Below, one piece after another: positions 1 through 10,400 of a stretch of 14,023 bases of DNA. The translations under genes were made by a program, and so were the position numbers. This DNA comes from Bacteroidota bacterium. Its GTDB lineage: Bacteria > Bacteroidota > Bacteroidia > 2-12-FULL-35-15. The notes beneath the pieces are model-generated. The model saw only the letters and a list, made by a program, of their open reading frames with translations. It made no database searches and was not told the DNA's origin. The stretch lies in the NCBI GenBank assembly GCA_016722565.1, contig JADKIU010000006.1, positions 1 to 14,023 on the forward strand, written 5' to 3'. Each line of letters begins with the position of its first letter. Positions within the stretch are counted from its first letter, which is position 1.

Positions 1-7
1 TTCAAAA

Positions 8-924
8 ATGAGTCACTTAAGTGTAAACCACCTTCTCGGAATAAAAGATCTCTCAAAAACGATATTGAACTCATTTTAAACACCGCTAAGAACTTTAAAG
101 AAGTCATTAACCGACCAATTAAAAAAGTTCCTTCACTTTGTGATATTATAGTAGCCAATTTATTTTTCGAAAACTCTACAAGAACACGTCTTTCTTTTGA
201 GCTCGCGCAAAAACGTTTAAGTGCTGATACCATTAATTTTTCTGCCTCTAACTCCTCTGTAAAAAAAGGAGAAACGCTAGTTGACACAGTAAACAACATC
301 TTAGCCATGAAAGTGGATATGATTGTGATGCGTCATAGCAGTCCTGGTGCCGCCATTTTCTTAGCAAAAGAATAAACGCCAAAAATGTAAATGCAGGAGA
401 TGGCGCGCATGAACACCTTACACAAGCGTTACTTGATGCATTTTCAATCCAAGAAAAGCTGGGCACTTTAAAAACAAAAAGTGGATGGTTGTGGGTGATA
501 TTTTCACTGCGCGTAGCGCCTCAATATTTTGCTTACAAAATTAGGCGCAAGTTAAAGTGTGCGGACTGCAACCTTGATTCCAAAATACATTACTAGTTTG
601 GGAATTGAAGTGGAAACAAATCTTAAAAAAGCTTTAGAGTGGTGTGATGTAGCAAATATGTTGCGCATTCAATTAGAGCGCCAAGACATAAAATACTTTC
701 CTTCTCTTAGGGAATACACCATGATGTACGGCTTAAATAAGGAAATACTCGATAAGCTTTCTAAAAAAATTATTGTGATGCATCCTGGACCAATTAATCG
801 CGGTGTAGAGATAACAAGCGATGTAGCGGATAGCAAACAATCAATCATCTTGGAACAAGTAGAAAACGGAGTGGCTGTGAGAATGGCTGTGATGTATTTA
901 CTTGCGGGCAGGCAGGCAGATTAA
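8..924 (+). CDS. pyrB: Aspartate carbamoyltransferase catalytic subunit, frameshifted
   Basis: It catalyses carbamoyl phosphate + L-aspartate to N-carbamoyl-L-aspartate, the committed step of pyrimidine synthesis in the cytoplasm. Pieced together across frames, the protein has the carbamoyl-phosphate loop FENSTRTR, then KKGETLVDT, VMRHSSPGA, DGAHEHLTQALLDAF, VVGDIF, ANMLRIQLERQ and HPGPINRGVEI, in family order, and about 305 residues, the normal length. ATG at 8 gives MSHLSVNHLLGIKDLS, a plausible start. The frame breaks at least four times: a missing A in the A-run 55-59, one near 367-370, one near 470-481, and several lost bases between about 499 and 575, where the expected HSRVARSN and TKLGA-to-CGPAT stretch is garbled. 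Almost all breaks look like deletions. The usual HPTQ motif reads HLTQ near 409-420. The last segment is open from about 559. Because the protein is conserved in every frame, sequencing error is more likely than true decay. Identity is very secure; functionality cannot be judged. Confidence -1.
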
Positions 925-926
925 TT

Positions 927-1167
927 TTAGAGGCAGAAACCGCAAAGACACCTTGGTGTTTCTCAAAGAAGTCGCAAAGAGCGCAAAGATTCAACAAATT
1001 TATAAGAAGGCAAAGCTACACTTACGCAAAGTGTTGGAAAACATTCCAAAGCTCTTTTTGCGATTACCATAGGTCTTTGCCTTCTTTGGATGCTGATGAA
1101 AAACTTAGCGAACTTAGCGCCTCCTTTGCGAACGCCGCAGGCGTCTTTGCGGTTTCTGCTCTAATAG
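927..1167. repeat. Long imperfect inverted repeat between convergent genes
   Basis: The outer arms share a perfect 17-base inverted match, GCAGAAACCGCAAAGAC at 933-949 and its reverse complement at 1143-1159. Further in, the arms stay related but diverge: GAAGGCAAAG near 1006-1015 pairs with CTTTGCCTTC near 1073-1082. The words GCAAAG/CTTTGC and CTTAGCG recur throughout. The element begins just after the pyrB stop and ends on the stop codon of the convergent cyclase gene, so it fills the whole gap. No ORF, transposase or clear target-site duplication is visible. It could be a dispersed palindromic intergenic repeat or MITE-like element of the kind common in Bacteroidota, and its RNA could fold into a long hairpin that ends or stabilises both transcripts. 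The repeat structure is directly seen; the role is inference. Confidence -1.
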
Positions 1168-1955
1168 ATCTTATACAAAACCGGCTTACTCGGACTCGCA
1201 TCATTTTCAAACGATGCAATTTGCATATTCAATAGGTAGGTTCCATCAAACACATCATTAGGCACATAAATCATTTCGGTGATGGATTTGTGTGTTTGAG
1301 TATTTGAAGGATAATTCCAAAATTCATGATGCGCTTCTAATTTACCATCATCTTTTCTTTATCTACACTTGGTAAATCAATAAATAAATGCTCAATGCCT
1401 TTATCGTTTAAAAATTAATCGCATCATTTAAAATATAAGGAGGATTGGTGTTACTGTATTGCATATGCAATTTATTTAAGCCGTTACTTAACGTACGAAT
1501 AACAATTGTAACTCAGCAATAAACATAAACCGAGTAAATGTTTGATTGATGGAATAATTCTCCTTACTAATATGTCCCACACATTCTGTATGGGTGCCAT
1601 TGCCATGAGGATTAAACGTAATGTTTCTGAAATTAACGCTACCGCCCTTATTTACATCGAGTAGTTTCGCGAATCACTTTAAATGTAATCAAATTTTCTT
1701 TTCTGCTCAAAAAATGCATCGGCCAACACCATCCATCCGCTTTGAATAGTAATCCCAAAAGGTTTTTAGTTCCTGAAATATCTTTGGATACATTGCACGT
1801 ATCGGTTACAGATGGCAGTTCATCAATTTTATCGCAATTTAATGTAAACGTTTTGCCTTGCTGGCAGTTAAAATTCCTGTTATTGTTTTTTGAGCAAACA
1901 CAGAAGAGCAAAAGCCTAACACTAAAACGAATTGAAACAATTTGGACTTTAACAT
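1161..1955 (-). CDS. Cyclase family protein (kynurenine formamidase-like), frameshifted
   Basis: The C-terminal 170 or so residues, read across frames, match the metal-dependent cyclase/arylformamidase family. They contain GGSVNFRNITFNPHGNGTH followed by TECVGHIS (the HxGTHx..H metal motif), TNPPYILNDAINF, a KGIEHLFIDLPSVDKEKDDG stretch, and the ending IASFENDASPSKPVLYKIY. Members hydrolyse cyclic or formyl-amide substrates; the substrate here is unknown. The N-terminal third is odd. ATG at 1953-1955 gives MLKSKLFQFVLVLGFCSSVF ending AQ, a good signal peptide, followed by about 65 residues (CQQGKTFTLNCDKIDELPSV...) that I do not recognise and that do not resemble the usual cytosolic cyclase N-terminus. 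Frameshifts lie near 1872, 1735, 1650, 1515, 1410 and 1365. Either this is a secreted variant, or a small secreted-protein gene has been joined to a cyclase that lost its own start. The family call is firm; the start and exact reading are not. Confidence -1.
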
Positions 1956-2025
1956 GGCGTGCAATTTACCTCTAAGTAAACAAGAAAATCTGAATTGCAA
2001 GAGTTAAACTTTCCAAATTTGCGTA

Positions 2026-2871
2026 TCATTTAAGCATTCTCACCTCTACCCTTCGGTTAATCTTTCTTTCTCTACATTTCCTTCTTTAAAAGTGGCTTTT
2101 TATCGCCATACCATTTTAATTTAATCGGTGCTCCTTTATTCCTCTGTTCAACCAAATAAAGCTTTACCTGTTTTACGCTTTTTTGAGAGTTTTTTGTTTT
2201 GGCGATGCGGTCCATCTATATCCGTATGTCCTTCTAAGCTAATAACGCATATTCGAATCCTCCTTAAAACATTAGTTAAAATCAAGTTCAGGATATGCTT
2301 CGGGTAAAAGTTCATCTGAACTAAATTTGAACAGAACATCTTTAAAACAAATTTCTTTCCTGCTCCAAGTTTAAAATGCGAATGAGCGATCGCGGTATTC
2401 AACATTTTTCTTCTTTTAAAGGCTCCTTTGATTTTTAGTTGGTTTTTCTTTGCTTTATCTCGGTACAACTCTATTCTTCCATTACAACATAAACCCGTTC
2501 CCCACATCGCATTATTTCCCCCAGATGAAATCCATTCGCCCCTCAAATAAATCCTTCCAGCAAACTCTGTTTTTTTTAACGTTCCTTTTGCGAATACAAC
2601 CATCTTGACCCGAGATTTCAAAACTATATTCATCACTAAACGAATGCGATATTTCAATCTCTCCGCCAAAAACCATTCCCTTATACGAATCTCCAAAATT
2701 TTTGCTTAACAAAACACTGTTGCGTTCATCTTTCCAACCCCAAGAACACTTGTAAGTGATACTTGATTCCCAGAATCCGTCTAAGTGATTCAGGTTTGTT
2801 GAGAGAGTGAATTGATTAAAAAGAATAATCCAAATAAAAATAAAGAAAGTCTTATTAATAGGATTATTCAT
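2026..2871 (-). CDS. Secreted protein with OmpA-like C-terminal domain, frameshifted
   Basis: The product starts at the ATG at 2869-2871 with a signal peptide (MNNPINKTFFIFIWIILFNQ) followed by roughly 150 residues I do not recognise (LDGFWESSITYKCSWGWKD, MVFGGEIEISHSFSDEYSF, AGRIYLRGEWISSGGNNAMW). The last 90 or so residues form an OmpA/MotB-type domain: KDVLFKFSSDELLPEAYPEL, ISLEGHTDIDG, LSKKR, VKLYLVEQ, then RLNRRVEVRMLK at the end once one lost A near 2050 is restored. Such domains bind peptidoglycan non-covalently, so the protein probably sits in the periplasm or outer membrane and faces the wall. About 281 codons in all. Frame breaks occur near 2590, 2345, 2275, 2240, 2170, 2060 and 2050. 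The tRNA-Arg gene lies 27 bases upstream on the same strand. The domain identity is secure, the N-terminal function unknown. Confidence -1.
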
Positions 2872-2898
2872 AATGCAAATAAAAACTCTTTGAGATAG

Positions 2899-2970
2899 TA
2901 GCCCCGCCCAGAATCGAACTGGGATTTAGCGTTTAGGAAACGCTCGTTCTATCCATTGAACTACGGGGCC
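2899..2970 (-). tRNA. tRNA-Arg (anticodon CCT)
   Basis: On the minus strand the acceptor arm GGCCCCG (2970-2964) pairs with CGGGGCT (2906-2900), with one G-T pair at the end and discriminator A at 2899. The anticodon stem AGCGT/ACGCT encloses loop TTCCTAA, giving anticodon CCT, which reads AGG arginine codons. The T arm CCCAG-TTCGATT-CTGGG is perfect. The CCA end is not encoded, as is usual in many Bacteroidota. It is intact despite the many indels in the neighbouring genes. Confidence -1.
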
Positions 2971-3012
2971 AATTAAGAGCTTACAAAAATAAGAAAATTA
3001 TGGTTACAGTGT

Positions 3013-3049
3013 TTGACTCTTAAAAAGCCATTTATCACACTATTTTTTG
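3013..3049 (+). promoter_or_regulatory. Possible Bacteroidota-type promoter upstream of the glutamate synthase-family gene
   Basis: A TTG at 3013-3015 is followed about 25 bases later by TATTTTTTG (3041-3049), which resembles the Bacteroidota -33 TTG / -7 TAnnTTTG promoter, although the -7 element is one base longer than consensus. It would place transcription start about 30 bases before the ATG at 3086. This is a weak match in AT-rich DNA and is only a candidate. Confidence -1.
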
Positions 3050-3085
3050 TTTTAACCTAATTCAATTTTTATATTTATAATCACT

Positions 3086-4377
3086 ATGACAAAATTTCTT
3101 TTAAAATCACTCGTTATTTGCGCTGCAGTTGCTGTGCTTGGATACTTTTGGAATTGGGTATTTTTCTCCTTTATTCTTATTGTGCCAATTGTATTAATTG
3201 GCATTATGGATTTAAGCCAAACCAAACATTCCATCATCCATAACTTTCCTGTAATTAGGCCGTATGCGCTGGTGGGCCGAATGGATGCGACCTAAGGTAT
3301 ATCAATATTTTATTGAAAGTGATACCGATGGCGCGCCATACAATCGTTTAAGTCGCAACGTTATTTACCAACGTTCTAAAAAAGTAAATGACACTACGCC
3401 TTTTGGTACTCAATTAAATGTTTACGAAACGGGATACGAATGGCTTAACCATTCAATATCGCCTTTGCCACAGGATACAGTTGACCATCATCCAAGAGTT
3501 ACTGTTGGCGGACCAGATTGCAAACAAAAATACAATGCCAGCATTTTTAATGTAAGCGCCATGAGTTATGGTAGTTTAAGTAAAAATGCAATTATGGCAT
3601 TAAATGGTGGTGCAAAAATTGGTGGCTTTGCGCATAACACCGGTGAAGGTGGTTTGAGTCCTTGTTGGCTTTATAAAAAAATTACGTGAGTTAAGTGATG
3701 GTAAACCTATTGGGTTTAAATTATGCATTGGGCAAAAAAGTCAGTTCATTAGTATTTGCAAGGCCATGGTAAAACAAAATGTGTTTGCCGATTTTATTAC
3801 TGTAGATGGCGGTGAAGGCGGAACCGGTGCTGCACCTTTGGAATTTAGTAATTCGGTAGGTATGCCTTTGCGTGATGCCCTAGCATTTGTTTATGATACT
3901 TTAAATGGATATGGAATTAAAAAACATATTAAAATAATTGCATCGGGTAAAGTGCACACCGGTTTTGATTTAGTAAAAAACATTTCTTTAGGCGCAGACA
4001 TGTGCAATGGTGCAAGAGCAATGATGTTATCATTAGGTTGCATTCAGGCATTAGAGTGCAACACAAACACCTGCCCTACTGGAGTGGCTACTCAAAATCC
4101 TAAATTGTATAAAGGATTAAATGTAGATGATAAAAAAGTACGTGTTGCAAATTATCAAAACGAAACAATTAAAGCTGCTGTTGAATTAATGTCAGCTGCT
4201 GGACTTTCGCATCCTGAAAAATTACACCGCTCGCATATTTATCGTAGAGTTAGCGCCAACCAAATACAAACCTATGCAGAAATGTATCCGTATCTTTTAA
4301 AAGGAAGTTTGCTGGAAGCGCCCTACCCTCAGGGATGGGAATTACCAGGTGATGGAAAGCACAGAGATAACATTTGA
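3086..4377 (+). CDS. FMN-binding glutamate synthase family protein, frameshifted and internally deleted
   Basis: The protein begins with one or two membrane-spanning segments (FLLKSLVICAAVAVLGYFW and NWVFFSFILIVPIVLIGIM), then carries the glutamate synthase flavin/Fe-S domain: NRLSRNVIYQRSKKV, YETGYEWLNHSI, SAMSYGSLSKNAIMALNGGA, NTGEGGLSP, DFITVDGGEGGTGAAPLEF (FMN phosphate region), IIASGKVHTGFD and the 3Fe-4S ligands C-x5-C-x4-C in GCIQALECNTNTCPTGVATQ. No amidotransferase domain is present, so it is the stand-alone GltB-domain type whose substrate is not well established. One extra base near 3256 shifts the frame in the N-terminus (PVI-GRMRWWAEW). At about 3664 the sequence jumps from GEGGLSP directly to VGFIKKLRELSDGKP, skipping about 85 residues that normally hold the KxxQGAKPGxGG and SPPxH active-site segments. 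The remaining coding length is about 430 codons against about 530 for the family. As written it would not make an active enzyme. Confidence -1.
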
Positions 4378-4424
4378 TAGTGCATTGAAATACGCATAGG
4401 GTTTTTTTAAATAGTTTGATTAAA

Positions 4425-4458
4425 CAAAAAAGCCCCGCAATAATTTGCGGGGCTTTTG
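4425..4458. terminator. Bidirectional intrinsic terminator
   Basis: A perfect 10-bp stem, AGCCCCGCAA (4431-4440) and TTGCGGGGCT (4445-4454), with loop TAAT, is flanked by an A-run on the left (4425-4430) and a T-run on the right (4455-4457). It lies between the ends of two convergent genes, the glutamate synthase-family gene and the giant surface-protein gene, and can serve both. Confidence -1.
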
Positions 4459-4476
4459 ATTAATTCAGATTTCTTC

Positions 4477-7400
4477 CTATCTCAATAAAGTAACATGTCC
4501 AGTTTTGGTATGTTTTTTATTATCGAATGTAGTGTAGTTAATGAGGTAAGTGTATACATCTTGTTTGCCTTCTTCATCTTTAATATTTCCATCCCAACCT
4601 TTTAATTGCTCGTTAGAGTAAAATAATTTCTCTCCCCAACGATCGAAGATGTACATTTCCACTTTAGTTAAACCAGTACCGTATACTAAGAACACATCGT
4701 TTAATCCATCGTAGTTTGGTGTAAAGATATTTGGAACATAAATAGCATGCTCTTTTGTTACTTCTATACACACTTCATCAATTGCCTTACAACCACCAGC
4801 ATCCACTGCCATAATTTGATAGCATCCACTGTTTTGTGGCATAATTTGCGAATTCGGACAATCCTTGCATAAAATACCTTCACCTAAAATCCAGGTTAAA
4901 GTTCCAGTACCTTTTGCATTTAAATACATTGGTTGATCTAAGTTGTATGTCATATCTTCTCCAGCATTTACATCAGGAATAGGATTTACTTTTACAAGCA
5001 CCGTTGCGGTGCCACCACAATTTCCTCCATTAGAAACTTGAACGGTGTAAACAGTCGTTACATCAGGACTAGCATAAGGCTGTGCAATAAATGCATTGCT
5101 TAATCCTTTTGAAGGACCCCATACATAAGTATTGCTACCACCAGCATTTAATTTTACTGATTGACCTTTACAAACTTCTACACTCTTTGTAGCTGTTGCA
5201 GTAATTGTTTGTACAACTTCCACTTCAATTTCTTTTGTAAACACACAACCTGTAGTACCTGAGAAGTTATAACCCATTACGGTATAGTTCATAGTAGCAG
5301 TTGGTGTTATAATGGCCATGTTTGGATGATTCAAACTATCAGCAACAGGCGGTGTCCATCTGTAGGCCATAGCACCCGAAGCAAAAATAGTTGACTTGTT
5401 GCCTACGCATATTTTTGGACTGTTCGTCGTTAAATTTAATACTGGTCTTGTAATTACATTAATAGGAATAGTTATTGTTGCTGTACATAATCCATTATTT
5501 CCAATTAAAGAATACACTGTTGATTGAGCAGGATCAGCAATCACAAAGTTTGAATTACCACTTGTTAATCCATACGTTGGTATCCATGTATATGATGTTG
5601 CCCCATTCGCATTTATTCCTGTTTTTTCTCCTAAACAAATAGCTGTTCTATCACACACTGCTTGTAATTGAGGAAGTGGCGTCACTAAAACTTGTTTTAC
5701 TATTGATGTTGTACAGGTTGACGCCTCACCAATAACGGTGTAATTTGTAGTTACTAATGGAGTTGCTGAAACAATATTACCAGTGCTTGAGCTTAATGAT
5801 GAAGCAGGAGACCAAGTATAATTATTAGCACCAAAAGCAGTTAAGCCAATTGCACTGCCTGCACAAATAGTTGGTACACCTGGAGCAACACCAATAACCG
5901 GATTAGCTACCACAATTACTGTTGCTGTTTCTGTTGGACTGTTACACAATAAACTTGTTCCTACAATGCTATAAATAGTATTTACAGAAGGGCTTGCAAT
6001 AACTGCATTTCCATTAGCAGTATTTAATGTGTTTGATGGCGACCATGTATAAGAGGTTGCACCATTTGCATTTAAATTGGCGCTTGTACCAAAACACATA
6101 CTAGCCGATGAAACCGTTAATGTTGGATTTGGTACAATCATAATACTAAAGCTTGCAGTGTTTGAACAGGTACCTACTGTTCCAACTACCGTTCCTGTTC
6201 CAACTAAATTTGGTGGAACTGCAGTACCAATAATATTAGCAGCATTAGTTGCATTTACCGTTAAACCTGTAAAGCCTGTCCAGTTATATGAATTAGCACC
6301 ACTTGCGCTAATACCAATGGTGTTGGTTGAATTATTAAAGTTATTCATACACAACATACCATTGCTTAAGTTGATGTTGATGATTGGTAAAGGAACTACC
6401 GTAACTGTTGTTACCGCTACATTTGTACAAGTTGTTTGTTCACCTATTAACGTATATACCGTTGTTACTGTTGGGTTAACGGTAACGTTATTTCCAACAG
6501 TTGAACTTATTGCAGTGTTTGGTGACCACGAATAATTTGTAGCGCCACTTGCTGTTAAGTTAATAGAATTACCAAAACAAATAGTTGGTGTGAGTGGTGC
6601 AATGTTTACTGTTGGATTTGCTACCACACTTGCTGTTGCATTTTGTGATTGACTGTTACAGCCCACGCTTGAACCAAATACACTGTATACTGTAGTTACT
6701 GATGGACTCGCTGTTACAATTGGTCCGTTAGCAGAACTTAATGTTGTTGCTGGCGACCAAGTATAAGATGTTGCATTCATGGCGCTGAGTGTAACGCTTG
6801 TACCCGCGCACATACTGCCTGATGTTGTTCCAATAATTGGATTAGGAATGGCATTTACCGTAAAGGTTGAAATATTAGTACAAGTTCCATTAGCTCCGAT
6901 TACCGAGCCTGTTACAACAGGTGCACCGTTGGATGTACCAATCACTAATGGACCGTTTAATGTATTAGTGGTTACACCAATAATTGGTCCCCAAGTATAC
7001 GATGCCGCACCACTCGCTGTTAACGAAACAGTATTTGGTGAACCATTAAAATTATTCATACACAGCGTTGGACTGCTTGGTGTAACGGTAATTGATGGTA
7101 AACCTAAAACAGTAACGGTAATAGTTGCTAAGTTGGTACAGGTTGCTGCAGATCCTAAAATAGAATACGTAGTATTGGTAGTAGGGCTCGCTATAGTAAT
7201 AGCAGTATTGGTTGATGTTAAAGCAATGTTTGGTGACCAAGTATAGGTATTAGCACCACTTGCTGTTAAGGTTATAGAGTTGTTTAAACAAATTACTGGA
7301 TTGTTCGGAACAACTGTTACCGTTGGATTTACCACCACACTTGCTGTTGCATTTTGTGATTGACTATTACAACCCACGCTTGAACCAAAGACACTGTATA

Positions 7401-10400
7401 CTGTAGTTACTGATGGACTCGCTGTTACAATTGGTCCGTTAGCAGAACTTAATGTTGTTGCTGGCGACCAAGTATAACTTGTTGCGTTCATGGCGCTGAG
7501 TGTTACACTTGTGCCTGCACACATACTGCCTGATGTTGTGGCAATAGTTGGATTAGGAATTGCATTTACCGTAAAGGTTGCTACGTTAGTACATGTTCCG
7601 TTGGCACCGATGACTGTTCCTGTTACAACAGGTGCACCGTTGGATGTACCAATAACAAGCGGACCATTTAATGTATTAGTGGTTACACCAACTATTGGTC
7701 CCCATGTATAAGAAGCCGCACCACTCGCTGTTAATGAAACAGTATTTGGTGAACCATTAAAATTATTCATACACAAGGTTGGACTGCTTGGTGTAACGGT
7801 TACCGATGGTAAACCTAAAACAGAAACGGTGATCGTTGCTAAATTTGTACAGGTTGCTGCAGATCCTAAAATTGAATACGTTGTTGTAATAGTTGGACTT
7901 GCATTTGTAATGGCAGTGTTAGTAGAACTTAATGCAATGTTTGGTGACCATGTATAGGTATTTGCACCAGCTGCGGTTAAGGTAATAGTATTACCTAAAC
8001 AAATAGCAGGGTTAAGTGGCGTAATTGTAACCGTTGGATTTGGAACAACACTTGCCGTTGCATTTTGTGATTGACTATTACAACCCACGCTTGAACCAAA
8101 TACACTGTATACTGTAGTTACCGATGGACTAGCAATTACAATTGGTCCAGTGGTGGTATTTAAATTTGTTGCTGGCGACCAAGTATAACTTGTTGCATTG
8201 CTTGCGCTGAGCGTAACACTTGTACCCGCACACATACTGCCAGATGTTGTGGCAATAGTTGGATTTGGAATTGCATTAACTGTGAAAGTTGCTAGGTTAG
8301 TACATGTTCCATTAGCACCAATTACTGTTCCTGTTACAACAGGTGCACCGTTGGATGTACCAATAACAAGCGGACCATTTAACGTGTTTGTTGTTACACC
8401 AACTATTGGTCCCCATGTATAAGAAGCCGCACCACTCGCTGTTAATGAAACAGTATTTGGTGAACCATTAAAATTATTCATACACAATGTTGGACTGCTT
8501 GGTGTAACCGTTACCGATGGTAAACCTAAAACAGAAACGGTGATGGTTGCTAAATTAGTACAGGTTGCAGCTGAACCTAAAACAGAATACGTAATAGTTG
8601 CTGTTGGATTAGAAACTGTTATTGTAGTGTTAGTTGATGTGAGTGCAATGTTTGGTGACCATGTGTATGTATTAGCGCCAGCTGCTGTTAAAGTTATAGA
8701 GTTACCCAAACAAATTGCAGGATTAATTGGTGTGATAGTTACTGTTGGATTTGGAACAACCGTTACTGTTGAGTTTTGTGTTTGACTGTTACATCCTAAA
8801 CTTGAACCAATAATACTATACACCGTTGTGTTTGCTGGATTTGCAATTACAACAGGGCCACTAGTAGTATTTAAGTTTGTTGCTGGCGACCAAGTATAGG
8901 TTGAGGCATTGTTTGCTGTTAAGGTAACACTTGTTCCTGCGCACATACTTGCCGAGTTAACTGTGATAGTTGGATTAGGATAAACCGTTACGTTATACAC
9001 TGCACTACTTGTACATGAACCTGCTGTGCCAAATACTGAAATACTTGCTACGCTTTGTACTGCCGTTACTGGTGGTGTAATAACCAGTGGTGAGGTATTT
9101 AAATTTGGTGCACCAGAAAATCCTCCTGGTAATGTCCAGGTAAAGTTAGCTGCACCAGTTGCTGTTAAAGTAATGGTGTTTGGTGAACCATTAAAGTTTT
9201 GTGAGCATAAGGTGTTTGTTCCGACAATAGAAACGGTTGGTAATGTTACTACCGATAAACTGGCTACTGCTGTATTGGTACATCCTTGTGGACCTGTTAC
9301 CATGACTGTATAGTTTCCGCTGAGTGACATTGATGCACTGGCGAATGGTGGATTTTGAAGCGCTGAGTTATAAACGTTTGGTCCGCTCCATGCATACGCT
9401 GTGCCACCTGTAGCTGTTAATGTAAAGCTTGAGCCTACACAAACTGTTGGGCTATTCACCACAATAACAGGTAATGGATTGACCACAACATTTACAACTG
9501 CTGTATTCGTACAGCCAAAACCATTTGTAAGCGTTAAGGTATAATTGCCTGCATTGGCTAAAATGGCTGAAGGGATTGTTGCGTTTTGCGCTACTACCGA
9601 ATAAGCATTTGGTCCTGTCCAAGTATAACTTGTTCCTCCCAAAGCTGTAAAGTTAATTGGTTTACCAACGCATACTGGGCTGGTAGCTGTAATGGTTGGT
9701 GTTGGTAATGGATTTACAACTACTACTGTTGTACCTGTGCTTTTACATCCACCAACTGCTGTTACTGTTACAACATATGGACCTGCCATGGTGGTTGTAC
9801 TATTAGCGATTGTAGGGTTTTGTAAGTTGCTATTAAATGCGTTTGGTCCTGTCCAAGTATAAGTATTAGCAGCAGTAACAGTTAAGTTAATGGTTGCTCC
9901 CGCGCAATACGGACCTGTATTACCAACTGCAATGGTTGGTGTTGGGTTAACGATAACGTTGGTTACCGCAGAAGCTGTACATCCAAGTACGCTTGTAACT
10001 GTTACGGTATAATTACCTGTATGCACTGTTGATGCATTGGCAATGGTTGGATTTTGTAAGTTACTGCTAAAGGCATTTGGTCCTGTCCATGTATACGTTG
10101 TAAATGCGTTGACGTTTAGAATAATTAATCCTCCTGTACAAATTGGACTATTACTCGTTGGTAATGGAACTGGTAATGGATTAACTGTTATAGTTGCCGT
10201 TGTTTGCGCTGTGCAACCGCCTGCCGATGTTCCAATAACAGTATAAACTGTTGTGGCAACTGGTGTAAAACTCGCTGATGATCCTACTATGTTGCCTGGG
10301 AACCACGTATACGTTGAGGCTCCGCCTGCGTTTAAGGTGGCGCCGACTCCTGGGCAAACACTTGGTGAATTTACTGTAATGGTTGGTAATGCGTTTATCA

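Noticed and set aside
1742..1975. A 77-codon plus-strand ORF
   Set aside because: It is antisense to the cyclase gene's N-terminal segment, where the minus strand shows a clear signal peptide.
2148..2696. A separate basic 182-residue minus-strand protein
   Set aside because: It is a mixed-frame reading through the frameshifted OmpA-like gene; only parts of it are in the true frame.
3052..3237. A 61-codon minus-strand ORF
   Set aside because: It lies antisense to the membrane-anchor region of the glutamate synthase-family gene and has no recognisable features.
5671..9237. Regular repeats as a possible CRISPR array
   Set aside because: The period is 711 bp, the frame is open throughout and there are no short repeats with unique spacers or cas genes.
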